From the NCBI GenBank assembly GCA_012032285.1, contig JAAURJ010000016.1:1-53999 (forward strand): a DNA stretch of 53,999 bases. The letters are read 5' to 3'. Every line of letters starts with the position of its first letter. Position 1 is the first letter of the stretch. A program made the position numbers and the translations under genes. Shown here one piece after another: positions 17,266 through 26,000 of the stretch. The DNA comes from Sphingomonadales bacterium. GTDB taxonomy: Bacteria; Pseudomonadota; Alphaproteobacteria; Sphingomonadales; Sphingomonadaceae. The notes below the pieces were generated by a model. That model saw only the letters and a list, made by a program, of their open reading frames with translations, made no database searches and had not been told where the DNA came from.

Positions 17266-17311
17266 TTCGCCCTCCCTATAGAAGCCCATGGGAAGGACGC
17301 AAGAGGGCGAA
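17266..17311 (-). promoter_or_regulatory. Inverted repeat in the purS leader
   Basis: TTCGCCCTC (17266-17274) pairs perfectly with GAGGGCGAA (17303-17311) around a 28-base loop that contains the palindrome CCCATGGG (17285-17292). The structure lies 28-73 bases upstream of the purS start. It may form a leader structure or a tandem regulator site; function is unproven. Confidence 0.35.
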
Positions 17312-17430
17312 TAAAGCTGATATAAGGTAAAGCATAAATTAACCATGATCCCAAACCGGATTTTGACGATCACACGTATATAGATATTCACTGTAAAAAG
17401 GTTTTGGCGTGGTACCGAAAGGAATATGTC

Positions 17431-17583
17431 ATGGTGGGATTGGCAGCTGCGATGTTTGTGGGCCTGTTTGCCTTTGGTCAGGAAATGATCGGATGGAGCA
17501 AAACGTCCAATGAAGAGGTGCAACTGGCACTTTTCCTCACCTTTATCCTTGGCATTATCTGCGGCTATAAAACCAGAGGATGA
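17431..17583 (+). CDS. 50-residue two-helix membrane protein
   Basis: ATG 17431 has AAAGGA seven to eight bases upstream and the frame closes at TGA 17581-17583. The 50 residues hold two hydrophobic stretches, MVGLAAAMFVGLFAFG and LALFLTFILGIICGY, separated by a polar loop, and end in a basic tail (KTRG), a plausible small inner-membrane protein. It is antisense-oriented to both flanking operons, between purS and the Slam gene, and unrecognised. A good ribosome site and clean two-helix topology are the evidence; expression is unknown. Confidence 0.5.
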   Translation: MVGLAAAMFVGLFAFGQEMIGWSKTSNEEVQLALFLTFILGIICGYKTRG

Positions 17584-17629
17584 TGGCGCATATAGCGCCC
17601 CCAGAGTATTTTATAGAATGAATCAGTGT

Positions 17630-19036
17630 TTAGAAATAACGGGCGAGTTTGAAATTCACCCGGTGCCGATCGGATTTATACAGCGTATAATTGCTGTCTA
17701 CTTTTGAAAAATTATATTCAATCGACGGCGAAAAACCGAGCATTTTGAACGCACGAATTCCGGCATAGGCGCGGCCGAACAAGCGCAAATCGCTGCGCCT
17801 TTCGTCCGAATAAATATATTGCGGGGCATCGAACAGCGCCTTGGAAATAGTGCCGCTGACCCCTGCATTGATGCCAAGGGGCAATTCGCCGCCTATGCCC
17901 ATGCTCGCACCGTAGCTGACATTGGAAAAAGCCTTGCTGTCCAGCATATCCTTTCGCCCGAAAAGGCTGGCCGAGGCGATAAAGGCCCGGCCAATGACGC
18001 GCTCATAGGTCAGGTTGCTGCCCACTTGCCATCCCGAATAAATGTCGGAATAACCCGAATCGCTGTGACGACCATCGAGGGCAAAGCCCAAACGTTGCCC
18101 TTCATCCAGCGCCTTTTGAAAGCCGATACGTGCCCCGAAATCGGTGCTGGCGCGGTTCCCCCCACGCCAGCGCTGCTCACCGAGCGCTTGCAAGGAGAGG
18201 CTGCTGCTGTCGCCGATGCGCAGTTCAGGACCGATGGCGAACTGTGTTTGGATATCATCGGCAATCTTGCCTTTATAATTGACCATACGGGCATCACCGT
18301 CGATCAGCAAAGCGAGATTGTCATTGGCCCGCAGCCGCAGACCCGCACTCAAGCCCGCAGTTTGCCCAATACCCGATTGCTGGCGGGCATTGTCATCCAA
18401 GGTTAGCGGGAATTGGATCGGGCCGAAATTGATGTTGACGGTTTCCGCCGACGTGGCGCTGTTGATATTGGTGTCGGGCGCGATACCCAGATCAAGGCTG
18501 AGATTCCAGCTGCGTTGATTGCGCAAAATGCCGCGAATACCACGCACGGTTTGCTTAATCTCTTCGGGTAAGTCCTTATCCTGCTGTGCCAGACGGAAAT
18601 GATAGTTGGCCGAACCCTCTTTGCCTTTCAACATCATCACGCGGGCAAGCTCCAGCCGCACGCGCGTTTGTTTGGGGTCGTCATCCAATATTTTGCGAAA
18701 CATTTTTTCCGCGCCGTCCAAATCGCCGGTTTCCACGGCCATAAAGCCTTTCAGAAAACGGTGCTGAAACTGATAATCGGGGGCAAGGCTAAGCGCTTCG
18801 ACTATGGGCCGTGCGTTGATGAAGTCGCGGTCCTGAATCATCTTTTCCGCCGCTGCGAGCATTTGCGGTGCGGTCAGCTTGATTGTGCAACCGCCAGCCG
18901 GGCAGGCGGAGGCGGCGGAATTACCATTGCCCGCAACAGCAATTCGGCCTGCGTCCGCTTCATCAGCTTGCGCTATGCCAGGGACAGCCGCCACCCATGC
19001 CGCGAATCCAGCGGCGAGAAAAAACCCTGATTTCAT
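17630..19036 (-). CDS. Slam-family surface lipoprotein translocator (DUF560)
   Basis: Slam proteins are outer-membrane barrels that move specific lipoproteins to the cell surface (type XI secretion, known from Neisseria). This 468-residue protein has a signal peptide (cleavage near IAQA-D, about 24), an N-terminal TPR-like helical region (about 55-180, with FLKGFMAVETGDLDGAEKMF and TRVRLELARVMMLKGK), and a C-terminal beta-barrel (about 190-468) ending VNFKLARYF with terminal Phe, the BAM signature. Domain order and length fit Slam. It starts six bases after the stop of a TbpB-like lipoprotein gene, its likely substrate. Assignment rests on architecture and context. Confidence 0.85.
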   Translation of the reverse strand: MKSGFFLAAGFAAWVAAVPGIAQADEADAGRIAVAGNGNSAASACPAGGCTIKLTAPQMLAAAEKMIQDRDFINARPIVEALSLAPDYQFQHRFLKGFMAVETGDLDGAEKMFRKILDDDPKQTRVRLELARVMMLKGKEGSANYHFRLAQQDKDLPEEIKQTVRGIRGILRNQRSWNLSLDLGIAPDTNINSATSAETVNINFGPIQFPLTLDDNARQQSGIGQTAGLSAGLRLRANDNLALLIDGDARMVNYKGKIADDIQTQFAIGPELRIGDSSSLSLQALGEQRWRGGNRASTDFGARIGFQKALDEGQRLGFALDGRHSDSGYSDIYSGWQVGSNLTYERVIGRAFIASASLFGRKDMLDSKAFSNVSYGASMGIGGELPLGINAGVSGTISKALFDAPQYIYSDERRSDLRLFGRAYAGIRAFKMLGFSPSIEYNFSKVDSNYTLYKSDRHRVNFKLARYF

Positions 19037-19042
19037 AAATAC

Positions 19043-20307
19043 TTACTTCTTTGATCCGGTGAAGACACCCAATATGTCGATCCGTTCATCGGGCGTGCCG
19101 CCAACGATACGGAAATTGCCGCCAACCTCTTGTGCCTGCGGTCCATAAAAAGCACCGTCAACACTGGATCCACCGATTAACAGATTATAGCGTGTATTGT
19201 CGGGGTTGACGAACCAAGCTTGTTGGAATTGTCCCAAAAAGCCGCCGGTGGCGACAAGGTCGATACGGCCCGCACCCGTTGCGTTGAAGGTGGCATTATC
19301 ACGGATGGTGTGGTTTCCGCTTGTACCATTGTCGAAATAAGGTGCAAAAACACGGCCGTTCAAACCTACGGCAAAAGTGTTTTGGCCAAAGTTGAAATCA
19401 AGATTGGCTCTGCCTTCAATCCATTGGAAATAGGTGGAGCCATCTTCGCCATCGGCCAAATCGATATTGTCACGGCGGTCGTTGATAACCGATGACGCAA
19501 TCATTTCACCCGAAAAGGAACCTGTCCCGGAGGCGGGCACAGAACTACCGTCCGTCTGCTGACCGAATATAAAGGCGGAGCGGGAGAAGTTATAACGCGA
19601 CCGTGTCGAAGATGTGGCAAGTTCCCGAACGCGGGTTCCGTCTGGAAGGGTGACGAGAACATAAGTGTTATTCAAATCGGCCTGAACGACATTGCGCAAA
19701 ATCCGGCATAGGTCACATAGCTGGTTGTCGTGCCGGGGCGCTGATAGAAAAAGGTCGTCCGGTCGTATACAGATTGCGGTTGCAATTCGGATACTTCAAG
19801 GTTGAAGCGCCCGTTAATAAAGTTTGCAGTGGTGACCCCCGATGCAATTTGCAGATATTGGATGCCTTGAGCGTTCAAGTCAGGAACGCCAAATTGGGGT
19901 TGAACGGTGCCCCCAAAATCTGTGCGGTGCGCAGGATCTTGGAACCGGTTTGAAAATGTGACATTGCCCAAAGGCTGAACTATGCTCAATTCAAAAATAG
20001 CATCGCGGGGGTTATAGTTTACAGAAATGCCGCTGTCGCGCACTGTGGTCGCGTCGCCCGCATATAATTGGTCAAACTGACCGATGCTATTGCCTGTTAT
20101 GTTGTCCAATTCCGTTTGATATTGGAAATTATGGGCAACGCCAACGGCGCGATAGGTTTGCGGTTTCGTTGGATTGACAAAAGTATGCTGATCCGCTGTG
20201 CCGATACCGGGCTGACCAACAGGAGATCCTGCGGTGCCAATTTCGCTGCTGCCGCCGCCGCAGGCAGCTAGCATGGAAGTTCCGACCAAAAGTGCAACCA
20301 AACGCAT
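19043..20307 (-). CDS. TbpB-like surface lipoprotein, probable Slam substrate (frameshifted)
   Basis: Start ATG 20307 follows GGGGA at eight bases. The leader MRLVALLVGTSMLAACGGGS has a lipobox (LAAC), so the mature protein is a lipoprotein. The body is beta-rich in two halves, the second with FSGEMIASSV, NTFAVGLNGRVFA and GGFLGQFQQAWFVNPD, like the eight-stranded barrel domain of transferrin-binding-protein-like lipoproteins. The frame breaks at 19698-19701: one added T (TTTT to TTTTT on the coding strand) joins YVTYAGF to LRNVVQADLNNTY and gives 421 residues. I read this as a sequence error. Ligand unknown; haem, metal or host/environmental glycan are all possible. The gene is co-oriented and six bases from Slam. 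Confidence 0.82.
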
Positions 20308-20390
20308 AACGATATTCCCCTGCAAATTCTTCTAGGGAAGATTTAAGCGCGGATGGTTAATTTTTGGTAACTGCCACAGGGCAAATTTCG

Positions 20391-21170
20391 TTATTTGCCT
20401 TTTTTGGCGCGATGCTCGACCAAGTCCAATACCGCGCTGTCGCCCTCTTCGGGAAGCAGGCCCAAACGGCGGGCAACCTCTTGATAGGCCTCCACCTCTC
20501 CGCCAAGGTCGCGGCGAAAGCGGTCCTTGTCGAGTTTTTCGCCTGAATCCATATCCCAAAGGCGGCAACCATCGGGGCTGATTTCATCGGCCAGGATGAT
20601 CCGCGAAAAATCACCGTCAAATAACCGGCCAAATTCCAGCTTGAAATCAATTAGGCGGATATTGATCGCCGCGAACATACCGCACATAAAATCATTGATG
20701 CGGATTGCCATTGCGGAAATGTCCTGCATTTCTTCCTGACTGGCCCAGCCAAAGCAGGCAATATGTTCCTCTGCGATTAACGGATCGCCCAGTGCATCAT
20801 CCTTGTAGCAATATTCCAGCAAAGTGTGCGGCAGCGGCGTTCCTTCCTCAATGCCCAATCTTTTGGTCAGCGACCCTGCGGCTACATTGCGCACGATTAC
20901 TTCGATGGGAACGATTTCAACCTGTTTCACCAATTGTTCGCGCATATTCAAACGGCGGACAAAATGGGTGGGAATGCCGATATGCGAAAGGCGGGTGAAC
21001 ACATATTCAGAAATACGATTATTGATCACGCCCTTGCCCGCAATGGTGCCTTTTTTCTGGGCGTTAAAGGCGGTGGCATCATCCTTGAAATATTGAATGA
21101 TTGTGCCGGGTTCGGGGCCTTCATAAAGGATTTTGGCCTTGCCTTCGTAAATTTTGCGGCGGCGTGTCAT
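20391..21170 (-). CDS. purC: SAICAR synthase
   Basis: Joins CAIR and aspartate in purine synthesis. Start ATG 21170 ([20 protein letters not shown]) has AAGGA seven bases upstream; longer in-frame extension upstream has no support. 259 residues with SAICAR synthase motifs [40 protein letters not shown]. Normally adjacent to purS-purQ in this lineage; here the Slam pair intervenes. Confidence 0.97.
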   Translation of the reverse strand: MTRRRKIYEGKAKILYEGPEPGTIIQYFKDDATAFNAQKKGTIAGKGVINNRISEYVFTRLSHIGIPTHFVRRLNMREQLVKQVEIVPIEVIVRNVAAGSLTKRLGIEEGTPLPHTLLEYCYKDDALGDPLIAEEHIACFGWASQEEMQDISAMAIRINDFMCGMFAAINIRLIDFKLEFGRLFDGDFSRIILADEISPDGCRLWDMDSGEKLDKDRFRRDLGGEVEAYQEVARRLGLLPEEGDSAVLDLVEHRAKKGK

Positions 21171-21329
21171 GCTGTGGTCCTTAATATGTTTGGCATTTGT
21201 AAACAGTCTTTCCCGGCCCAATGGACCTAATGAAAAAAGACACATTGAACGGGATTCTTTGAGCGGCCTATAAACAATTGCATTGGGCAGTGCAATTCGA
21301 GATAGCAAGCATATGGTAAAGAAGCCTTT

Positions 21330-22115
21330 ATGACGATTGATCTTAATCTGTTGCTGCGCGCTTATGCGTCGGGCTATTTCCCAATGTCCGATGCGCGGGA
21401 TGATCCCGATATATATTGGGTGGAGCCGAAAAAACGCGCGATATTTCCGCTAGATGGCCTCCATATTTCCAAATCCCTGGCAAAGGTGATCAAAAAGGAT
21501 CGGTTCCGCCTTACCGCCGATACTGTTTTTGCCGATGTCATCGCGCACTGTGCCGAAGCGGCGGCGGACCGCGACGACACCTGGATTAACGCGCAGATTG
21601 AAGACGCCTTTATCCGCCTGCATCAATTGGGCCATGCACATAGCGTCGAATGCTGGATTGATGAGGATGGGGAATCGCGGCTGGTTGGCGGGTTATATGG
21701 CTTATCTCTGGGCCGTGCCTTTTTTGGCGAAAGTATGTTTTCGCGGACGGATAATGCGTCCAAGGTTGCACTGGTCTGGCTCGCGGCGCGGCTCCGTCTG
21801 GGCGGATATCAGCTGCTCGATTGTCAGTTTATGACCGGTCATCTGGCGAGCTTAGGCGCAGTGGAAATATCGCAAAAGCAGTATCTGCAAAAACTGGCAT
21901 CGGCCCTGTCGCTGGGTAATGCCGATACGGCGAATCAGGTTGCGGTGACGGCTTCTTCTGCGGACGGCGCGTTTTCTTCATCCTCTGATGGTGCGGCTTC
22001 CTGGTCAGCATTGGACGGTTTACTGGACGCTGCGGAAGGTGAATCGGATTTCTCTGGAGCCGCTTCTTCCTCTCCGGGGAAGCTCATTCTACATTCCTTG
22101 ACCCAGACATCATAA
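21330..22115 (+). CDS. aat: Leucyl/phenylalanyl-tRNA--protein transferase
   Basis: Transfers Leu or Phe to proteins with N-terminal Lys/Arg, marking them for ClpAP degradation (N-degron pathway). Core motifs: [19 protein letters not shown] at the start, [40 protein letters not shown], and [16 protein letters not shown]. 261 residues: the core ends near 200 and a Ser/Ala-rich linker leads to a C-terminal [13 protein letters not shown]. This tail lies wholly inside the antisense DUF2155 gene (181-bp overlap). Similar tails occur in sphingomonad Aat proteins as I recall them, so the overlap is probably real and conserved. Confidence 0.95.
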   Translation: MTIDLNLLLRAYASGYFPMSDARDDPDIYWVEPKKRAIFPLDGLHISKSLAKVIKKDRFRLTADTVFADVIAHCAEAAADRDDTWINAQIEDAFIRLHQLGHAHSVECWIDEDGESRLVGGLYGLSLGRAFFGESMFSRTDNASKVALVWLAARLRLGGYQLLDCQFMTGHLASLGAVEISQKQYLQKLASALSLGNADTANQVAVTASSADGAFSSSSDGAASWSALDGLLDAAEGESDFSGAASSSPGKLILHSLTQTS

Positions 22116-22579
22116 ATTTGATGCTGGACCACATTGGCGGCCGGATTTTCCTTGAACAACCAGCCGGAAAATACCTGACGCCAGCGTTCGGATTGGTTGG
22201 TACCGGGCGGGCGTTCGTTAACGATCACCTGCACAAAGGCCCCTTGATCGGGATAATTTTCCCATGGCGCGGTTTTTTCGCAGGCACGCAAACGAATAAC
22301 AACCTTGCCAATGCGAATATCCTGACCGGGTTTCAATTCAATATCGCGGGTATCGCCATTGCGTTTATTGAGCAGGCCCAAAACCGCAACCCGTTCCGCC
22401 ATTGGTGTGCCGATCGATTCTTCGGCGGGTTTGACCATCTTGTCTGCGCTTGCCCTTGGCTTTTCCGTGGCTTTGGAGGCAGATTTTTGTCCTGCGACTT
22501 CGGCGCTGTCATCGCCGCTGCCACAGCTTGCCAGCACGCCAAATAGCGCGGCCGCAATAAAGGCTTTACGCCGGATCAT
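21935..22579 (-). CDS. DUF2155 lipoprotein
   Basis: 214 residues with a lipobox leader (AALFGVLASCGSGDD), so probably a periplasm-facing lipoprotein. DUF2155 core from about 85 to 170: [51 protein letters not shown]. The C-terminal 40 residues are low-complexity (Ser, Ala, Glu) and are encoded antisense to the aat tail. Its ATG overlaps the stop of the NDUFA12 gene (TAATG), so the two are coupled. Function of DUF2155 is not established. Confidence 0.85.
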   Translation of the reverse strand: MIRRKAFIAAALFGVLASCGSGDDSAEVAGQKSASKATEKPRASADKMVKPAEESIGTPMAERVAVLGLLNKRNGDTRDIELKPGQDIRIGKVVIRLRACEKTAPWENYPDQGAFVQVIVNERPPGTNQSERWRQVFSGWLFKENPAANVVQHQIYDVWVKECRMSFPGEEEAAPEKSDSPSAASSKPSNADQEAAPSEDEENAPSAEEAVTAT

Positions 22580-22962
22580 TATTCACCCGGACTCCATGCC
22601 TCATAATCGCCGGTTGCCCGTGCCCGTTTGCTCGATGATTCCAATGCTCCAGCGGGCCGGTATGCGGCGGACGTTCCGGTTAAATTGCCGGTTGCGCCCT
22701 GTTCCCAGCCGCGCACCGGCGGCAGATAATCTTCGGGATTGCCATCATGCGTGCCGTGCAGCCAGCCATGCCAGTCGGGCGAAATCCGGCTGGCATCATT
22801 GGGGCCGTTATAAATGACCCAGCGGCGGCTGCCATCTTTGGAATGATAATAGACATTGCCCGCTTCGTCGCTTCCGGCTTTGACGCCGTTGCGCGCACTG
22901 AACAACAATGTGCCGATTGTGGCACCGTCCCACCATGTAAATATCTTTGCTAATATACCCAT
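22579..22962 (-). CDS. NADH:ubiquinone oxidoreductase accessory subunit NDUFA12
   Basis: 127 residues matching the 17.2-kDa (B17.2/NDUFA12) supernumerary subunit of complex I, shared by alphaproteobacteria and mitochondria. Motifs: IFTWWDGATIGTLLF, GNVYYHSKDGSRRWVIYNG, ISPDWHGWLHGTHDGNPED. It presumably binds the peripheral arm of complex I. Co-transcribed with the DUF2155 gene. The nuo genes are not in the window. Confidence 0.95.
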   Translation of the reverse strand: MGILAKIFTWWDGATIGTLLFSARNGVKAGSDEAGNVYYHSKDGSRRWVIYNGPNDASRISPDWHGWLHGTHDGNPEDYLPPVRGWEQGATGNLTGTSAAYRPAGALESSSKRARATGDYEAWSPGE

Positions 22963-23044
22963 GATTGCCGATTAAGCGTTCCTGTTTGCCCGTGCAATGA
23001 AAAAGGTCAAATTTTTATAAGGTCATTTATGCAATGACGGCGCG

Positions 23045-23551
23045 TTACCAAGATATGGTGTCACCCGCCTTTATTCCCAATTCGGACGTTAAGCCGCCGC
23101 GCAGTTCCAACACCGCCTGTACGCTTCCTTTTGAAGAAACGGTGTCGAGCGAATAGGGCACGGCATTTTCACCAATACTTTCAATTGTGCCGTCGGCCCC
23201 GATAAAGATAATGTCGAGCGGGATTACGGTATTTTTCATCCAGAAACTGGCAGGCCGCGCCTGCGGAAAGGGAAATATCATCCCGGCATCGTCGGCAAGC
23301 GAACGCCGGAACATCAACCCTTGTGCCTGTTGTGGCCCGGTGGCGGCGATTTCTGCGGTAAAGCTGTGCGTTTTTTTGCCGCTTTTGATGCATAATCGGG
23401 TGAGGTTAAGCCCCGCTTCGGACTGGCCCAATGGCGTGCCTGCAGTGCATCCGGTTTTTTTTCCCGCATTATTACCTGCCATCGCTCCGCCGGGCATATT
23501 GCAGGCGGTCATAGCAAGGGTAAGGGCGGTCAGCAGCAGTAGGCGCATCAT
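23045..23551 (-). CDS. DUF192 lipoprotein
   Basis: Start at ATG 23551 (MMRLLLLTALTLAMTACNM) follows GGAAG at five bases; ATG 23563 is an alternative. The leader carries a lipobox (MTAC). DUF192 core from about 55: VEIAATGPQQAQGLMFRR-like segment reads TAEIAATGPQQAQGLMFRR, then ADDAGMIFPF, ASFWMKNTVIPLDIIFI and VLELRGGLTSELGI, a full-length small beta-rich domain. Function unknown. The minus copy of the interspersed repeat lies immediately upstream, between this gene and the DUF2807 gene. Confidence 0.9.
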   Translation of the reverse strand: MMRLLLLTALTLAMTACNMPGGAMAGNNAGKKTGCTAGTPLGQSEAGLNLTRLCIKSGKKTHSFTAEIAATGPQQAQGLMFRRSLADDAGMIFPFPQARPASFWMKNTVIPLDIIFIGADGTIESIGENAVPYSLDTVSSKGSVQAVLELRGGLTSELGIKAGDTISW

Positions 23552-23603
23552 TCTTGCTTCCATATAAATAGTCGGGTCTTTGGCTTCCGGTTCATTATCA
23601 TTG

Positions 23604-23675
23604 TTGGAATTATCCTACAATTCCAATCAAAAGTGGCGGAAAAAAAGGCTTCCTTGGTGTAAACTTTGTAAACTT
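23604..23675 (-). repeat. Interspersed element, copy C
   Basis: On the minus strand it begins AAGTTTACAAAGTTTACACC at 23675, 20 bases after the stop of the DUF2807 gene, and continues AAGGAAGCC. Over its first 28 bases it is identical to copy B. It ends in an inverted repeat TTGGAATT-GTAGGAT-AATTCCAA (23626-23604), replacing the hairpins of copies A and B but keeping a GTAGGAT motif. Confidence 0.85.
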
Positions 23676-23695
23676 AGCAGGCGGGCAAGGCAGGC

Positions 23696-24415
23696 CTAAT
23701 CCTCTTTAGGGCATTGGATCGCTGCATTGCCTGCCCGGCGGATCAGGCATTCAGCGGTGCCGGTGATGGTGATATTGCCCGATCCCTGACTGCTGATGGT
23801 CGCGGATTCCTCTGCCTGCGCAATGATTTTGGCATTGCCGTTCAGATCAAGGCTGATCTTGCGGCTCGCCACATTGGCAAGATCAATCCGCGGCGAACCT
23901 TCAATACTCAGCGTGGTTTCGCGGGCGGTGCCGTCATTCAACGCCACCTCGCCTGTACCAAATATATTGACGAACAAACGGTCCACCTTCATCCGGTCCA
24001 CATTGATGCTGCCGCCGCCATTCAAATAAAGGCGGGTATTGCCGGGGCGGTCGATGGCATTGATCTTTATACTGCCATTGCCGGTCAGGGCGACATTGCG
24101 AACCTGCAGCGTCGTCAGCGTTACCACCAACGGCTCGCTCACACGAACACCGACTTCGTTATTCGGCGGGCGCTGCACCCGGATGGTGAGCGTATCGGAT
24201 GTGTGGTCGAGTTTCAGCAGGTCCAATATCCGCCGGTCGCCGCTGGCCCGCCCCGAAGATCCTTTGCCGGTGGTGATCACAACACGGATATCGCCATCAA
24301 CCACCAGATCCTGAAACCCGCTGACCAGCAATTTCCGGCTTTCCGCCTGTGCGTGCTGCGCTGTTGAAACAGCGAACAAGAATGCGGCGGCCACAATAAA
24401 TGCCCGGTAAATCAT
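23696..24415 (-). CDS. Secreted DUF2807 (GIN domain) beta-helix-like protein
   Basis: 239 residues with signal peptide (MIYRAFIVAAAFLFAVSTAQ, cleavage near AQA). The rest is a repetitive beta-rich fold with runs such as VRNVALTGNGSIKINAID, TRLYLNGGGSINVDRM, LFVNIFGTGEVALNDGT and KISLDLNGNAKIIAQAEES, the pattern of DUF2807 domains, once called auto-transporter adhesin head GIN domains. It ends with a Cys pair (AECLI, IQCPKED). Periplasmic or surface role unknown. Confidence 0.88.
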   Translation of the reverse strand: MIYRAFIVAAAFLFAVSTAQHAQAESRKLLVSGFQDLVVDGDIRVVITTGKGSSGRASGDRRILDLLKLDHTSDTLTIRVQRPPNNEVGVRVSEPLVVTLTTLQVRNVALTGNGSIKINAIDRPGNTRLYLNGGGSINVDRMKVDRLFVNIFGTGEVALNDGTARETTLSIEGSPRIDLANVASRKISLDLNGNAKIIAQAEESATISSQGSGNITITGTAECLIRRAGNAAIQCPKED

Positions 24416-24512
24416 TACTTATCCAACCCCCGTCCGATGATACGGTTTGATGCTATGTGCATCAAATCTCCTTCGATGAAAAGTTATTACCGCTAGCCCT
24501 CTGTTTACAGGC

Positions 24513-24542
24513 AAAAAAGAGCGCCCAGCAGGCGCTCTTTTT
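24513..24542 (-). terminator. Intrinsic terminator of carD (bidirectional)
   Basis: Perfect 12-bp palindromic arms AAAAAGAGCGCC / GGCGCTCTTTTT with loop CAGCA; on the minus strand the GC stem is followed by T-run, 23 bases after the carD stop. Confidence 0.9.
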
Positions 24543-24564
24543 CGGTCATTTGAACAGGGCAAGC

Positions 24565-25092
24565 TTATTCAGGCTTGTCATAATATTGCGGTGCAGCCTC
24601 ATTCAGGACATTGAGGATTTTCTGCAGCGCGGCCGGCTCATCGGTTTTTTCCATCGCGGCCAATTCACGGGCCAAACGGCTGGAGGCGGCTTCAAAAATC
24701 TGCCGCTCGGAATAGCTTTGCTCTGGCTGATCATCGGGTCGGAACAAGTCGCGGGTCACTTCGGCAATGGAAACTAGGTCGCCCGAATTGATCTTTGCTT
24801 CATATTCCTGCGCCCGGCGTGACCACATGGTGCGTTTCACCTTGGGCTTGCCAGTCAGCGTGGTCATCGCTTCTTTTAGCGTCTTGTCCGAAGATAATTT
24901 ACGCATTCCTACACCTTCCGCCTTGTTGAACGGAACGCGCAGGGTCATTTTTTCTTTTTCAAACCGCAGCACATATAGCTCAAGCTGCATACCGGCGATT
25001 TCGCTGTTTTGCAGCTCGATAACACGGCCAACGCCATGTTTGGGATAGACGACATAATCGCCAACTTCAAAGGACACCGCTGAGGACGTCAT
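24565..25092 (-). CDS. carD: CarD family transcriptional regulator
   Basis: Binds the RNA polymerase beta subunit and promoter DNA to stabilise open complexes. I start at ATG 25092, giving 175 residues beginning MTSSAVSFEVGDYVVYPKHG; an upstream extension lacks support. The N-terminal Tudor-like RNAP-interaction domain (about 8-65, VGRVIELQ, MTLRVPF) and the C-terminal helical domain with KRTMWSRRAQEYEAKINSGD are typical. Alphaproteobacterial CarD is linked to rRNA transcription and stress. It has its own terminator. Confidence 0.95.
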   Translation of the reverse strand: MTSSAVSFEVGDYVVYPKHGVGRVIELQNSEIAGMQLELYVLRFEKEKMTLRVPFNKAEGVGMRKLSSDKTLKEAMTTLTGKPKVKRTMWSRRAQEYEAKINSGDLVSIAEVTRDLFRPDDQPEQSYSERQIFEAASSRLARELAAMEKTDEPAALQKILNVLNEAAPQYYDKPE

Positions 25093-25333
25093 AAATATGG
25101 ACCCTTTCTGGAAAATACTTTTTTTGGAGATTGTAAGGCGCACAGTGTCTGTTTGCGCCTGTTGATATGAAACATCTCCTGTCTGCATCATACGGGTTAT
25201 ACCGACATGACGAGTTGGCCTAAAATTAAGCCGGAATGGTATTTATACCAGATTCGTTCGGAAATTTCAAATTTACTTTGCTGTCAGTAAATTATGACAT
25301 AAAAATGAATTATATCAAAATTCTACAAACAAA

Positions 25334-25850
25334 CTACATATGGCCGATCTTGCGCACATTATTTGATGCACTATCGCCGAAAGCGGAGCCGGGCGCTTTA
25401 ATTTCACTCGCGTCAAGCCAGCACAGATCCCTTGGTCCCAAAACCTTATCGTCATGGCTCCTTATTGTGACAGGCAAAATCGGCTGCTGGTCCTTTTCAT
25501 CAACCAGTACCGGGTTAGAAATAATGCCGGTTCCCCATTTTCGCCCCACTGACGCAGCGCAATCATTGCCGGCAAAGGTCCAGTCCCTTTTCGGTAAGGC
25601 GATATTCAACCTTGCGCCGATCATCGGGGCAAGGGGTGCGGTGTAAAATCCCGGCCTCGGTCAATTTTGTCAACCTGTTGGCCAATATATTACGCGCAAT
25701 ACTGATTTCCGACAGGAAATCTTCGAAATGATAAATACCGTTGAAAGAGGCCCGCAAAATCATAAAGGACCATCTTTCTCCCATCGCTTCCAAAGCATTG
25801 GGCAGGCCGCAATCATCGATGTCTTTTAGCGATTCTCTCAACTTGCCCAT
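25334..25850 (-). CDS. HxlR-type winged-helix regulator (two frameshifts)
   Basis: The first frame from ATG 25850 reads an HxlR DNA-binding domain: CGLPNALEAMGERWSFMILR (Cys near residue 14), FEDFLSEISIARNILANRL and RRKVEYRLTEKGLDL. It breaks at 25574-25576; one added T on the coding strand gives LLPAMIALRQWGE, and one added A at 25538-25541 gives KWGTGIISNP and continues to the stop at 25334, total about 172 residues. The C-terminal extension is longer than many HxlR proteins. Such regulators often sense redox or aromatic ligands through the N-terminal Cys. It is divergent from a small secreted-protein gene. Confidence 0.82.
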
Positions 25851-26000
25851 ATAACCTCCTTCTTACCATCTAAAGCGAACGGCGTGCAAAAATCAAAAAA
25901 AATATCAGTTTTAAGTTGCAACTTAAAATCGAATCGTATAGGTAGTTTTTGCAACTTAATTGCAAATATGGTTTTGCCAATGAATATAAGGAATATGAAG

